Positions 22,796-35,180 are shown, counted from the first letter of the stretch. The stretch is 64,000 nt of DNA from Ailurus styani (GCA_002007465.1 LNAC01000728.1:705915-769914), one strand, 5' to 3'. Numbers and translations are program-made. Notes: a model not told the origin generated them from the letters alone.

Positions 22796-23823
22796 GATTT
22801 TTTTATATTGAACCAAATTTATATACCCTGCTTGGAGTTTCAACTTACATAAGCATGGGTTAGTATTCAGCTAAAGACTCTGAGACCTCGTTTAGATGTT
22901 ATCTCCATACCTTCCTTTTCTCCAGTACTTTTTTCCCCAAAACTGTATTCTTTTGTCTCCTTTGCTCAGTGAGAACACATATCTCATTTATGACCCCCTC
23001 CCTATACTACCATTCAGAAAGTGTAATCCTCTGAAGAAGTCTATTCCTTCACTGGCTATTTCTCATATCTAAAAGTAAGGGTATTTTCAATGTTTTTATT
23101 GTTTATGCCTGAAAGGTAAACTCTTCCCCGTTACGGAATTATTGCATTACGCTATGTTCCCTTTCTATATATATTTGCTTTAGAATTATTCACAGACCAC
23201 AGGCTGGTATATTTCTGCTTAATTATGTCTGAATGGGACATTTATCACCCAGGTTGTTACTGTCCCCCAAATAGCATAAGACATATATTCCTGACTTGCT
23301 TCCTTATTCACACAATGTCACTAGAGTCTCCTCCTCTAGATACATTAAGTGAAAAGTTGGATGTTGAGTTAAAAGTTTATTTCAGGGGTGATAACTGGTG
23401 CTTGTGGAATAGTCAACCATGGAATTGTGTCTCTGAGTTTCTCTGTAAATGCAGGAACATCTTCATCGTCTTTAAGCATATATTTTATCTTTTAAGGATG
23501 GGGAGCCCCTAGACCTTGGGTTTTATCACACAGCCATGAGTCAATTGCCCATTTTGGTGAGACGTTGGGTTAACAATGAATCATCTCCTGTTTGAGAGAG
23601 GTGCCCTTTTTCTGAATTGGGACTATTGGTGAAAAGTTAGCAATGTCCAAATATCTCCTGTCTTGTTTGGAAGCTGGATCAGGGAAGACAATGGTCAAGT
23701 GTGGTCATGCAGTTTGGTCAAGTGTGGTCACGTAGTTTCTCTTCCTCCCCTACCAGCGCTGCTAATTTATAGACTGCAATGAGCTAAAACAAAACAAAAC
23801 AAAAAAATGCTTTTCCTGTCCTT
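22796..23823. other. Unassigned non-coding stretch
   Basis: No gene or repeat recognised. Contains a short near-tandem duplication TGGTCAAGTGTGGTCA (about 23692-23728). Confidence 0.4.
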
Positions 23824-23839
23824 TATGTGGCTTACTTTT

Positions 23840-24041
23840 TTTTTTTTAAAGATTTTATTTATTTACTTGACACAGAGAGAGAGATTACAAGTAGGCAGAG
23901 AGGCAGGCAGAGAGACAGGGAGAGGAGGAAGCAGGCTCCCCGCTGAGCAGAGAGCCTGATGCGGGCCTCCATCCCAGGACGCTGAGATCATGACCTGAGC
24001 TGAAAGCAGAGGCTTTAACCCACTGAGCCACCCAGGCGCCC
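23840..24041 (-). mobile_element. CAN-SINE, antisense, young mustelid-type
   Basis: TTAAAGATTTTATTTATTTA, ACAAGTAGGCAGAGAGGCAG (reverse of the CTGCCTGCCTCTCTGCC tail block), AGGCTTTAACCCACTGAGCC and head end CACCCAGGCGCCC. Flanking duplication TATGTGGC(T/C)TACTTTT at 23824-23839 and 24042-24057 with one mismatch. Confidence 0.95.
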
Positions 24042-24057
24042 TATGTGGCCTACTTTT

Positions 24058-25083
24058 GCTCTAGTCTTATTACTGCCAAGCTTGGAGATTTAGTGGAGAC
24101 CCTCAGAAATCTTTTTCCTTGAGTTCACACTAATTTCAACTATGATGTTAAGAGTATTGATCTTTGTTGACATCAGGTTGGTCTCAATATGATAAAAATA
24201 AAATTGCATCTGACAGAAAAATATCAGACACGATAGAGATCAAGGGGCTGTTCTTAGTTGTAGCATAGTTGAGATTTTCTATTTCATTTCAGTGTGATAG
24301 ATAATAGAGCTCTTTGTAAATGTGCAGTTACTTTTACTAGACTTGCTGGACTAAAAGCAAAGCTTTCTTTCCAAAATTCTCAGAGAAAAAAGAGCAAATT
24401 CTATGCCCTCTCACATCAATACAGCAAGTGGGGACACGGGACCCTTCTCTTCCCTCGAAAGTCTTTGGGTCTGAGTTCTTCTGGGGTAACTTGTCTTTTT
24501 CTGTAATTAAGTCAACATGATTATCCACCTGAAGCCCTTTCAAGGTTATCACTGTTATGACATTGGTGTTTCCAAAGAGACTGTAATGTGGAGGGAAAAT
24601 GGTCTTTAAACAGACTCAAGACATTTAATTGAGATTCATTGTGCACATTAAAATGCAAATATTTGTGATGTTTACTGTACAAAAGCACACTTCTAGGTAA
24701 TGCAATATTGAGCAGGGCCCACAGCAGTATTCTCAGCACAGTGCAGTTAATTCCTCTGGAATGTGCTTTTCACCAAGATAGAAAATATTTCTGATTAGGT
24801 ATGGAGGGTAAAATGAAATCAGAGCGGCCCGGTTTCGTGTGGTCAATCACAGATACATTCTTATAATTGATTCATTATGGAAAGTCAAAGCTAAGAGGGG
24901 AAATTTCTCTGAGTGATCTGAAAATTCATTCCCTTCCTGTTAACATGAATAGGTTGTTAAAATATTCTCTTTCTACTTATAATTGCATAGAGTCCAAAAA
25001 TTAAAATCAACATTTTTAAACCTAATCTTTGTTTTTTTTTTAAAGGTAATTTAGAAATAGATGCATGTACTTCACCTTAGTTC
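24058..25083. other. Unassigned, repeat-poor stretch
   Basis: No gene or repeat recognised. 24740-25020 has CpG-containing unique-looking sequence (GAGCGGCCCGGTTTCGTG near 24822). Confidence 0.4.
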
Positions 25084-25095
25084 AAATCTGAAGCA

Positions 25096-25295
25096 GGGCG
25101 CCTGGGTGGCTCAGTGGGTTAAAGCCGCTGCCTTCGGCTCAGGTCATGATCCCAGGGTCCTGGGATCGAGGCCCACATCAGGCTCTCTGCTCAGCAGGGA
25201 GCCTTCTTCTTCCTCTCTCCTCTCTCTCTGCCTGCCTCTCTGCCTACTTGTAATCTCTCTCTCTGTGTCAAATGAATAAATAAAATCTTTAAAAA
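25096..25295 (+). mobile_element. CAN-SINE, young mustelid-type, 12-bp target-site duplication
   Basis: Head GGGCGCCTGGGTGGCTCAG then GTGGGTTAAAGCCGCTGCC, middle GATCGAGGCCCACATC, tail block CTGCCTGCCTCTCTGCC and AATAAATAAAATC. Exact duplication AAATCTGAAGCA at 25084-25095 and 25296-25307. Near-consensus. Confidence 0.96.
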
Positions 25296-25307
25296 AAATC
25301 TGAAGCA

Positions 25308-25789
25308 AATCTTGAACACAAGACAACAATGTCTGGTGTCACTCATCAGCTACAGTGGAGACTTCCTGCTCTTTCTCTGCCTTCTGCCTGTGCTCAGGAA
25401 ATGCATCCTGGGAAAGGAGTCAAGGAGACTGTGCTAACTCTTACTCACTTCTGAACCTATGGGTGTAAAGTGGTTCTGAAGGCTCTTATTGGCTTGGATG
25501 ATTCCTGAGAAACTGGGCATCTGACAGATGTGTTTAGTTATATTGTCTGTGTCTTCTGAATTTTGTGGTTGAAATTCAAGTTGGACTTTTTTTTTAAGGA
25601 CCTTATATTGTAAGAACCATTTTACATATCTCAACTAAGTATTCCTTTTGAACAGGAAAGATATATCTTCTATAGCTTTATATCTTCAGTACCCAGGACT
25701 GGATTGGAGCCATTATAGATCCTTCTATTTTTGTCTATGCAATTAATCATTTGATTTCTGGCTATCCTGTCCTCCCTAAATTTCACTGT
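25308..25789. other. Unassigned non-coding stretch
   Basis: No gene or repeat recognised. Confidence 0.4.
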
Positions 25790-25866
25790 ATATATCAAGA
25801 TATAAAGATATATAGATTTAAAGATATCTATAAAGATACATATAAAGATATACAAAGATATAAAGA
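25790..25866. repeat. Degenerate (AAAGATAT)n minisatellite-like tract
   Basis: About eight imperfect copies of AAAGATATA/ATAAAGATA in 77 bases, with variants such as TAGATTTAAAGATATC. Bounded by ordinary sequence. Confidence 0.8.
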
Positions 25867-27029
25867 AGCACAGGGCCCATTATTTGTTAAAAAAAAAAGT
25901 CAAAGTTAAGGAAATGTGCTGCTTTCAGGGTAGATTTTTCTAAGTCAGTGCATACCAAACAATAAAAGTCTGCCATAGAGGTAGATTGAGAAGACAGACA
26001 ATATCCTCTTAATAGAATTAATTTAGTTCTCAAATAGAATCAATAGGTTACAGATCCTTACTGCTAAAAGGGGTCTCGAAGGCCATTTACCTCATGAGGA
26101 TTATTAACTTATCAATGAGACGTTAATCTGGGGCTGGCATCTTGCAAGAATCAGAGAAACAGTAGTGAATCGGAAAGGTTCCCTGCTCTCAGGGATCAGG
26201 GCAGTGCTATGAAAGTATCAATGCATTGATTTAATCTATGTAATATGCACCCTGATGGCCAATGATGTGGCCCAAAATTCTGGCCCATACCTCATACTGA
26301 ATCTTTGGACTTGTCTCGTAATTCCTCATTTGTAGAGGAAAAATTGCAGAGGAGTTTCAGAGGTGTCTTGAACTTAAGGTGAAAGACTAGGCATAGGAGT
26401 TTGCCTCTCTCTTCCTGACCCCACTGAAATCAGAAAGAAAAGAACAAAGAGGAATAAACCAATAGTGATAAAACAAAAGGTAGAGTGAGGATAGAAATCC
26501 CATTGATAAATAGTTGTAAAACTTCTATAAGAAAATTGTAGATAGGAGTTGGTTGAGAGAGGAAATGGATGTAGATTGTAACAGCATGGAATATGGATAA
26601 GGGAGCCACAGCCGTCTCCCCAAAGGACCTCAAAGAACTATTGAGTACAAAGTCAGCCTATATGTGCGGGCAGGAGTAACAAGTTGAGTAGAAGGAACAG
26701 TTGAGATCATTCTATGGGACAACTGTCATGGGGCATTCCCCTCCCCTTCTCTGGCACAGAGAAAGCAGGAAGCCAATATTCACCATTAGTAAATACACCA
26801 GGTGGAAATTTCTAAAGAATTTAAGTGAAATGCCTTGGGTAATTTAAGTCTTCTACAGTAACTTTGGGGACTCTAAACGAAAACTTTCTTCTCTTTGGTA
26901 TTAGGGTACAATGGCGACCCGAGCCCAGCCCCTTCCCACTCAAGAGTTAAGCCTCATCGTTAAGTGAGCTCCTACCCTGAGATCCTAGGTGGCCTACAAC
27001 CCAAGCCAATGCCTAGCTAGCAAACAGAC
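25867..27029. other. Unassigned non-coding stretch
   Basis: No gene recognised. The right part may belong to the L1 piece that begins near 27030. Confidence 0.4.
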
Positions 27030-27945
27030 CAACTTCAGCAATGCTTGAAAAAACCATCCCAGAGAAACAAAATAAATACGACAGCAGATTTCTTGTTGGA
27101 AATAACATAAGCTAGAACACAGTGGAGCAACATCATTGAAATTCTGAGAAGACGACCTGAGAATTCTTTACCCCGGGGAAAATATCTTTCAAAAGTGGAG
27201 ACAAAATAAAGACTTTCCAAACACACAAAAACTGACAGAATTAATCACCAGCATATACTTAATACAGGAAACCTTAAAGAAAGTCTTTCCAGTGGAAGGA
27301 AAATGATATTAAATGGAAATATGGTTCTACAGAAAGGAGTGAAAAGCACCCCAAATGGTAACAAAATGGGTATACATGAACACTATTTTTCTTATTATTT
27401 CAGTATATGTAAGAGGTAAAAGACCACTGAAAACAAAGCCAACTGAATCTTTAATTGATGTATAAGTGAAATGTATGATGTCAGTAACACAAAGATCATT
27501 AGGGGAGAAATGCAAATAGGCTGCTGTAAGGTTCTCATAGCATCAGCAAGGTGGTCCAGAAACACTTGAAGGTAGTTATAAGTCAAAGGTGTATAGAATT
27601 TACCCTAAAACAACCACTGACATAACAACAAAGAGTTACAGCTACTATCCAGCAAAGAAGGTAAAATAAAATCATAGGACAGGCTCAATCCAAAAAAGGC
27701 AGAAAGAGGGGCACCTGGGTGGCTCAGTCAGTCAAGCATCTGCCTTCGGCTCAGGTCATGATCCTGGGGTCCTGGGATCAAGCCCCACATGGGGGCTCCC
27801 TGCTCCATGGGGAGCCTGCTTTCCCCTCTCCCTGTTGCTCCCCCAGTTTGTGCTCTCTCTTTCTGTCAAATAAATAATTCGAATCTTTAAAAATAAATAA
27901 ATTAAAATTAAAACAACAGAGAACAGGTGGGGCAAAAGAAAATTT
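27030..27945 (+). mobile_element. Old L1/HAL1-type fragment (ORF1 end and following spacer), split by a SINE
   Basis: ATATCTTTCAAAAGTGGAGAC, AATAAAGACTTTCCAAACAC, TTAATCACCAGCATATACTT, GGAAGGAAAATGATATTAAA and AACAAAGAGTTACAGCTAC follow in order the segment downstream of ORF1 in ancient L1/HAL1 elements. After the SINE the match resumes (AGAGAACAGGTGGGGCAAAAG). No intact frame. Confidence 0.7.
27709..27902 (+). mobile_element. CAN-SINE within the old L1
   Basis: Head GGGGCACCTGGGTGGCTCAG then TCAGTCAAGCATCTGCC, middle CCTGGGATCAAGCCCC, tail TCTGTCAAATAAATAATTC. General caniform type (CAGTCAGTCAAGC head) rather than the GTGGGTTAAAGC type. No clean target duplication seen. Confidence 0.93.
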
Positions 27946-28879
27946 TCAATGACTCTATTCTCGAAGAAGGATGAAAACGACCATGAGAAAGGTGTCCGTG
28001 ATGGGGCTGACAGAGCTGGCGGACAACAACCACAAAGCACAGGGGCTCAGATAAGGCACAGGACTAACAGCTTGGAAATAGTACTAACAGTCTAAGAAAA
28101 ATGTCAATCCTATCTCTGGGGCACTTGGGCCAAAATGCAATCGAGGTGTTGAGTTGGCAGAGATCAGGAGACCTCCTGATGCGTCTTAGTTGGACCTACA
28201 TGCTGGGAATAGGAAGTTCCTAATATCCCTAAACTAACAACAACAACAAATTCAAAAATGTTTTTGACAAGTTCCAGGAAACAATTCTCCAGCTGTGAAG
28301 CCATCAGACCTTGAGCAGGGTCACGGTGGCTGGACCAGAAGGAATAAGCCCATCAGAAGGAGATTGTTGGGGCCTCCTGGCTCCAGCCAGGTACCCCACT
28401 GCAATCCCGGGTACCACAGCCTGGCGTGAGAGGCTCTCCATGCCCGGAAGAAAAGAATGCTTTACATGTCCTCCTCCTGCTCTGGCCTTTATTCTGGAAA
28501 CATGAGTTACTAGCTCTCCCCAGAGGTGGGGACAGGAGAGCCGCCATCCACCAGCCTGTGCTGGCAGCTGGCCCTGAAGCCAGTGGCTGCCCCCACGCCC
28601 TGGGAGACAAATGTGGCCTCCACACCATCCTTCTGTTGCAAGACATGAGCCTTAGGGTAATAATCTTTCATCCAGATATCGTAGCACACAGTTCTGCGTC
28701 TGGTGAGATGGACTCTCCGCCCCCAACTCCAGCCTATACATGTGGGTCCACGTGGGGTCTACGGCTCCACAGGGGGACTTCTTTCTTTCTGAGCCCAACC
28801 TGTAGGTCCTTTGAAATCAAAAGTAGGTTTCCAGACCTGGATGGGACTTTAGAGATCTAGTATAACTCACTCACTTACT
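27946..28879. other. Unassigned stretch, GC-rich centre
   Basis: 28360-28640 is GC-rich with overlapping frames on both strands (up to 144 codons, 28426-28860). I see no domain, repeat pattern or exon signature to support coding. Confidence 0.4.
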
Positions 28880-28888
28880 AAAGGGAAT

Positions 28889-29072
28889 GGATGGGCAAAT
28901 GGGGGGCTCAGTCGGTCGAGTGTCCAACTCTCGATTTCGACTCAAGTCATGATCGCAGAGTCGTGAGACTGAGCCCCGTGACAGGCTCCATACTGAGTGT
29001 GAAGCCTGCTGGATTCTCTCGCTCCCTCTCCCTTGATCCCCACACTCACTCTCTCAAAAAAGAGAGAGAGAG
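28889..29072 (+). mobile_element. CAN-SINE, older type
   Basis: Head region GGGGGGCTCAGTCGGTCGAG then TGTCCAACTCTCGATTTCG, box B area GTCGTGAGACTGAGCCC, pyrimidine block CTCGCTCCCTCTCCC, tail TCTCTCAAAAAAGAGAGAG. Short duplication AAAGGGAAT at 28880-28888 and 29073-29081. The TCGAGTGTCCAACTCTCGAT variant is an older SINE type. Confidence 0.9.
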
Positions 29073-29081
29073 AAAGGGAAT

Positions 29082-29929
29082 AGGAGGCACAGAGGAGTAA
29101 GAGCCTTGCTAAATGCACGGACAGGTGGATATTGGACCAGAACAATTAAATTCTGACCTCTGGGCTAATGCTATGCCTACTGTCCCTAAATTTAAAAGAC
29201 CATGTGAGCATGAGCTTGGGAGTATGAACCTCATCCAAGGAGCCTCCCAAGAAGACCCCTTCCCCATGCGGATGGCCGTCTTCCATTCCCTCCCAGCTTG
29301 AAGTGCTTCTTGAGGTAACTCAGGATCTCTGTGGGTTCAGCTGTCATATGTCCCCAAATTTTAACTGCACCAGACACAGTTCTCATTATGACTGAAGGAA
29401 AAAGACATTTCTTATTATTGATCTCCCTAACCTTTTAGGACTCTAAACTGATAAATGTCACTGGCTATGGGAGGTGATGGACAGGCAGAGGCTGCCAGAG
29501 ACTTGTCACAGGATGAATGATAGCTGAGGGCCCGTAACCTTTTCCCACCAAAATAGGGAGGCAGAAAGAATTAAAAAAAAAAAGTTGCTGGGAGCCTATC
29601 AGGTTATTTGTGATTCAGAACAGGAAGGTCAGAACTTGGAGTCTGTGGACTTGGAAGAGGAGACAGACCAAGCTGGGCAGATGGGTGGGGCACTGACTTT
29701 AAGGCCCACCCTGAGCAGGCACCGCAGAGGAGATGAGATGGGAAGGCACACACTTTCCCTTGAGGAGCTCAGTGTCCAAAGTGACAACAACATCGTTCCA
29801 GATCTCAGCCATGGCACTGGTCTGTCCTGCGATTTCCTTCAGGTTAGGGACTATCTTTCACGAAAAAATGACTTAGAACTTAGGAATGCTGAGGCTTTAA
29901 TCTGTCCCATCATCATCTATTCAAGATAT
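29082..29929. other. Unassigned non-coding stretch
   Basis: No gene or repeat recognised. A 141-codon forward frame (29585-30010) overlaps an L2 fragment at its end and begins with a non-ATG codon, so it is not supported. Confidence 0.4.
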
Positions 29930-30010
29930 CAGCACCAGGTTAGGGAGTGTCCATGCACGAGACAAACCTACACAGACGGTCTCTGTCCTCATAGAGTTTA
30001 CTTAGGTTAA
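29930..30010 (-). mobile_element. L2 LINE fragment, antisense
   Basis: GGTCTCTGTCCTCATAGAGTT and the preceding ..GACAAACCTACACAGA.. match the antisense L2 3' segment 'gacaaaaatccctgccctcatggagctta'. Confidence 0.5.
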
Positions 30011-30060
30011 GTGTGGTGTGTGTATGTGCGTGTGTGTGTGCACACACATATCTACACACA
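30011..30060. repeat. (TG)n/(CA)n microsatellite with central palindrome
   Basis: Alternating TG run switches to CA at 30040/30041, so that TGTGTGTG (30033-30040) and CACACACA (30041-30048) form a 16-bp perfect palindrome inside the tract. Confidence 0.85.
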
Positions 30061-30889
30061 TCATATGTGCTTAGCAACATGAGCATACTAAGTGCACAGT
30101 TTTCATGCAACCGATGTGTTGGGTGACTATTCTAAAGATTTCCCTCAAGGCAACACCAGCTAGCATAATGGAATGAGCGACAGCTTTGAAACTCAAGCAT
30201 TATGCCTGCCACACCCCATTCACTTCCTTTGTGAAATTATTTGGCTTTTCGGCTCTCCCCCACCCCCTCCACCTTCCCATTTGTCATCTTGTGGCGGAGA
30301 CCACCCTGTGAAGGCACTGGATCGAACTTGCACGAGGACATCCCACACATTAGCCAAGGAGCAGGGATGAGTCTATGGCCCTCAAGGTGTCCGTGAAACC
30401 AAGGCGATGAGAGAGGTTGTGTGGGAGACGCTGGCCTGGGCTCACCCAGAGCCTTGGAAAGAAGGAAAACACCATTGCCTCCCGGGACCTACACTGTGAA
30501 GCAGACACAGCAGGGGTCATGGAGGAGTCGCACAGAGCCCCCTGAAGGATGTGGCCACCGAAGGCACCCACATTTCATCAGAAGGGCCCAGGGAGCCCTC
30601 CGGGCACAAGCAAGGAGAAGACGCTGAGGAATCCCCTTTAGGAGAAGGGACTTGGGGAAGCTGATGGGGCCGTGGGTCTCCCTTCTCTGTCGGGCAGGTA
30701 AACCCCCAACACAGACACGGCCGCATCAGAGCTCGGTGCTCTTGCATTTCCTGATAGTTTACCCAAGTTTCCACGTTTTAAGTTCACTTCTCTGATCCTC
30801 AACCAACTCTGCCACCTAAATAACTCAACTGCAACCACTCCCACCACCCCCTCTGCCACCAGGGTCCACACCCCCCAGATTTCTCAGGG
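30061..30889. other. Unassigned, moderately GC-rich stretch
   Basis: No gene or repeat recognised. Several overlapping open frames on both strands reflect GC content. Confidence 0.4.
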
Positions 30890-31405
30890 CGGTGGCCTCC
30901 CACCCTCTCCCTGCCTCCACTCACCTCCCTTCCAATCATTCTCTGCATGCAGCCAGAAACAGCTTTTTAAATCATAAATTTTATGTTGCTTTCCCAATTA
31001 AAACCCTGCCATGGTCTCCTATCATGTTCAGTGTAAAATTCAACTACACTAATGTGTTTCAGAAGCCTTCGCGGGCTGACTCCTGCCAAGCTCTGCAGCA
31101 TCATTTCAGATGGGCTCTGCCCTCCCAAGATAACCTCCTGCCACCCTTCACAGACACCTGTTGTCCTAGGGCACCCTCTCTTCCCTCTCCCCTGGCAGCT
31201 CCCCCACCCCCTGCCACGTTCCTCAGTTCTCCATGTAGATTCCGCTTTCCCTGGTCCCAGCGCCCTGGGCTGATGCCCCTGCGCGTGCTCTCCGGCGCCA
31301 GCACCTACCCTCACCTCTGTGTTTATTACATTAGATTGAGTTGCTTACTTCACCCATTGTCAGCTGGATTGTTAAATGCAGAAATTATGGCTTCGCTCCC
31401 TGTAC
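30890..31405 (+). mobile_element. L2 LINE fragment with 3' end
   Basis: ACAGCTTTTTAAATCATAAAT, CAATTAAAACCCTGCCATGG and TCAGTGTAAAATTCAACTAC follow the L2 block 'gatccttttaaaacacaaatc..aaaaccctccaatggc..gagtaaaatccaaa'. TGTTTATTACATTAGATTGAG then fits the L2 3' region. A 191-codon forward frame (30892-31467) covers this element but begins with GTG and is a chance frame. Confidence 0.6.
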
Positions 31406-31550
31406 TCCGGGTTCTTTATCTGGAAACTAGAAAGGACTATAGCCATGACCTCATAGGGTTTTTATGAGACTCAAGAGAGCAAATGTGTATAAGGCATCTA
31501 GAACAGTTTCTGACAGAGTAAACACTATATGAGTTCTTACTTATACTTTA
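31405..31550 (+). mobile_element. MIR SINE 3' part
   Basis: TTCTTTATCTGGAAACTAGAA, GGGTTTTTATGAGACTCAAG and GGCATCTAGAACAGTTTCTG follow MIR order from core to 3' end. Confidence 0.6.
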
Positions 31551-33789
31551 TACTATATATAATACACAACTTATATAGGTAATAAGATATATAAAATACA
31601 GAATGATTTCATATTATTGATATTCTCGATATTATTATTACTATTGCTGTTATTATTATACTTCTTTCCTGCTGTAATTTTAGAATACAACATAGTGCAT
31701 GTTGAATAGGAACCTCTCAATTATATGCTAAATAAAAGAATTAGTTGCATACATACCAACCAACCATCTAATTTTTATTTGATTTCCTATGTCACTTGAA
31801 TACTGGAAAATTTTAACATGGCCAGCACCAAAAAAAAAAAAAAACCTACAACTGACAAGCATATTTTCCAAGATGTCACTAAATGGTCATTTTGGTTTTA
31901 TACATCAGTCTCTATGAGTTTGATTAAGGTGAGTCAGCCTTCCCAAGTCAAATCAACTCTAGGATACTGAGTTTGAGGTGCTGAGGACCTAACCATGTAT
32001 GCTGGGGAAACTATTCATGTTAACGCCCCCCCTTTTTTTTTGTCTGGGGGGCCAAAGGGACCAAGGAGGATTCTCTGCCCTGTGCCCTTTCCTCAAATAT
32101 CCCATTGGAAGAACTTACTCTGCAGTGACTTCCACTGCCCTCTGGCTTTCCTATAGAAAAAGAATTTGAAAATGCAGAAAAACACGGAACAGCTAAGAGC
32201 TTCCCTTCTAAACTACTCATTCACCCAGATGGGTTGGAAGGCACAGGCTCGAGGTGTGGGCAGTGGCCGGTGCAGGTCACGTGGCAGGATTGGAGGCAGG
32301 CAGAGAGGGGTGAAGATGAGGGCGTGGCCACAGGACCCAGCAAGGCTGAGTCTCAAATCCGAAAGGAGTGGCTGTGGACATGGGGTAATGGTAGTGGCCA
32401 ACCTTTCACTGAATCTGACTCATCATCTTGTGAAGTGTTTAGACCATCAAGAGAGAGGGGTCCTATTATTAAAAGAAGTAAAGGACTCATCAGGAGCTTA
32501 ATTAATATTCCAGCAGGAATCAGAGCAAACCCGGGGAGTTTGACTCCAAGGTCTGTGCTCTTTACTCATGGTCTCTTGGCTTTCTTCTAACCTGGGCCCA
32601 AGACCACTGCAGAAAATGGATGGGGCATGCACATGATTAATGGTGGGTATGTAATAGGCCTTTGTCCTTGGAGGCATTAGAACCTGCAAGGGCCAGGCCT
32701 CTGCCATGGCCACCTGTGTCTCCACTCATGGCCGTGCCCGCTATACGCTGTGCTGGATTGATGGTCCCCTTGCTTGCTAAGCTGCCTTTGCAGTAACAAA
32801 GAACTCAGAGCATTGAAGGGGGCATGAGGCAAGCATTATTACCAGATCGAGAAATGGACAACCATCCCCACCCACATACTGCTAGTGAGCCTCCCTGCCA
32901 ACTTAGCATTAGGCGGCTTGCTGCATGGGCAAGAGACCTCACCTCTGAGGTATCTTCTGGCAAATCTGTCTAATTAAGGAAGCCCAACAAGGATCGAACC
33001 CTCAAAGCCTCTGGCCCCAGCACATTCTCAAAACTGTCCTTACTTCACTGGATGCGAACAGTACACAGATTCTTGGGTGAGTTCTGTGGACCGTTTTGAA
33101 TCTGGGAAAGTCAACGTCGCAGAGTGGAACACTGTCCACTCAGAAATGTAGGCTGGCCCTGCCTCAGGGAGGAACAGGGAGGTGGGGCTGGGGCAAGTTG
33201 CCATCCCTCTGCAGTGTCCCCACCTCTCCCCACTCCCCTGCCCGCCTAGGACTGCCCTTGAGTGGTTGCAACTCAGGCATGACTCACCTCCGCCCACAGA
33301 AAACTGCATTGCAGCTTCCAGGAGAGCACATTCTCGTGTCGTGGGCACACATCCGTTTTCAGGGGAGAAGAGGTCCCTTTCACTTTCATGAGTATTTTGT
33401 GACGTTTTATGCCTCAGAGGTAAGGATCACTTCATTGTGACTTTCAGCAGTAGACTGGAATGACTTGGAGAATAAATGTTGCAGTCATTGGCAAATAGGA
33501 CAAGCCCCTTCTCCCTTATTGATGGGTAAAAAAAAAAAATCCTTCCAAAACAAACAAACAAAAAACCCCAGAACCCAGGCTGATAGCTGTCAATTCTCAG
33601 ATTTGCCCAAAACATCACCGTTCTCCTTTCATATCATTTTCCTCACTGAAACCATCCTCAAGCAGGTGAACACAGAGTTGGTCAGATGAATATTGCACAC
33701 ACATTTCTTAATGAAGATGATTCATATCAGTTGTCTATCTGTCATGTGTTGGCCCATAAGTGAGAAGTCTCATCTAGTCCTTATAATCA
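31551..33789. other. Unassigned stretch
   Basis: AT-rich and microsatellite-like to about 31700 (ATT repeats near 31627-31660), an A16 run near 31835, a C7T9 run near 32026, then unique-looking sequence. No gene, strong repeat or RNA recognised; possible MIR remnant around 32850-33010 is too weak to call. Confidence 0.35.
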
Positions 33790-33950
33790 AGTGGGGGTGG
33801 GGAACCTGCTCTCTCCTTTTTGTAAATGAGAAGATGGAGGCTCAGAGAAGTGAGTTGACTTTTTCAAGGTCATGCAGTGCGTCAGGGCAGATCCAGCCTT
33901 GGAACCCAGATCTGTTGGTCACCAGAGATTATGCCTTTTCCTCACCTCAG
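33790..33950 (-). mobile_element. MIR SINE, antisense
   Basis: TTTTTGTAAATGAGAAGATG, GAGGCTCAGAGAAGTGAGTTG, TTCAAGGTCATGCAGTGCG and GGAACCCAGATCTGTTGGTC give the reversed MIR order clearly. Confidence 0.75.
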
Positions 33951-34654
33951 TGGATGGACAGAGAGTTTAGTGCTATATCACCAAAGGCAGTGAAGTCTAC
34001 CCCAGGGGCAGGAGGGAACATAGGCTACCAGTTCTAAGGCCTATGGAAATTACAAGTATATATATGGGTGCATTAAGCATTAGAGAAGGTGGCTTTGCTT
34101 GACTTTCCACATATATCTCTAAAGAGCTTCACTTTAGTCATGGTTTCGTGGCTCCTGGAAGGAAAACACTTAGGAAGGGCTCTGGGAGGGGCACTGAAAG
34201 CTGGAACCAGGTGAATTTACTCTGATACGATGACTCCCATGATTCCAGGGTTTTTGAATTTGCTACATTGACAAGAAAAGAGACTTCCCTCTCCGCAGAA
34301 GCAGAAATAATTTATGACATCCATTTTACTATCTGGAAGGCTCCACAGAGCTTTATATAATGGCTTCTGTTGTCTTTATAGATTTTTTTTTCCTAGGGAA
34401 CATTTTAATCTAGCTACAGTAAATAATATCAATCACATTGCTCATATAATCATTATTGGCCTGAGTCTTTCCTTTGATTGATTTTTAAATATTATGTTCT
34501 CTGCTAGGAGTGGCCTGGAAGACTAGGAATAACACTGGCTTAGAAAACAGAAATTTGCAGTTGTTAGTCTGATTTCTTCAATGATGAGCTCACTGTCCCT
34601 TCAGATGCCCCCCCTTTGGGTCATGGCTCCACAGAGGAGGCTTGTCTCCCTGAG
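33951..34654. other. Unassigned non-coding stretch
   Basis: No gene or repeat recognised. Confidence 0.4.
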
Positions 34655-34800
34655 GAGGCCGGGGAGGCTTTGAAGCCACCTTCCACCACTTTATAGCTGT
34701 GTGATCTTGAGCCTGTTGGGAAAGCTCTTCTTGCTTCTCTGCTCTAATCTGGAAAATGATCATCATAATTAAACATACTTTCCTGGAATGCTGTTAGGAC
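34655..34800 (+). mobile_element. MIR SINE
   Basis: CCACTTTATAGCTGTGTGATC, TTGAGCCTGTTGGGAAAGC and TCTAATCTGGAAAATGATC correspond to the MIR core ('ccacttactagctgtgtgacctt'). Confidence 0.65.
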
Positions 34801-34889
34801 TCACTGTGCACATTCCCATCAAGTTCTTTGAGAAATGCCTGTTTCACAGTCCTGCTCCAAAATACAGCATTTATTGTAATCCTATCCCC

Positions 34890-35050
34890 ACTTCCATTCC
34901 GAAACACCCTCAACACATGCTCAACAAACTCTTACTAATCCTTTACATTCCAGCATACATCTTTCCTTTTCTAAAGAGCCACCCGCAACCATCCCCTGTG
35001 TCTCCCTAAGCAGAATTCCTACTTCCCCCTCTCTGATCCTTCTGATGGGA
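34890..35050 (+). mobile_element. Possible L2 LINE fragment
   Basis: CCTAAGCAGAATTCCTACTTC and the pyrimidine-rich context resemble the L2 segment before its 3' end. Weak. Confidence 0.35.
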
Positions 35051-35059
35051 CTTTGTCTT

Positions 35060-35180
35060 TTCATTCAATCAGGAAGTGTTTATAGAGCTGGGGGTACACC
35101 AGGCTCTGTAAATGTAGAGTTGTCTATAAGATGATCATTGCCCCCAAATTGCTCACAGTCTGGGAGGCATGGCAAGTGCC
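35060..35180 (-). mobile_element. L2 LINE 3' end, antisense
   Basis: CATTCAATCAGGAAGTGTTTA, GGTACACCAGGCTCTGTAAA and AATTGCTCACAGTCTGGGAG match the reversed L2 terminus. Confidence 0.6.

Noticed and set aside
26880..27030. ACAATGGCGACCCGAGCCC near 26909, which looks like a start codon in a CpG context
   Set aside because: The frame closes quickly, there is no CpG island, and it lies next to an old L1 piece.
30892..31467. 191-codon open frame on the + strand, the longest in the window
   Set aside because: Starts with GTG, is Pro/Ser/Leu-rich from pyrimidine-rich DNA, and covers an L2 fragment. No domain or exon signature.
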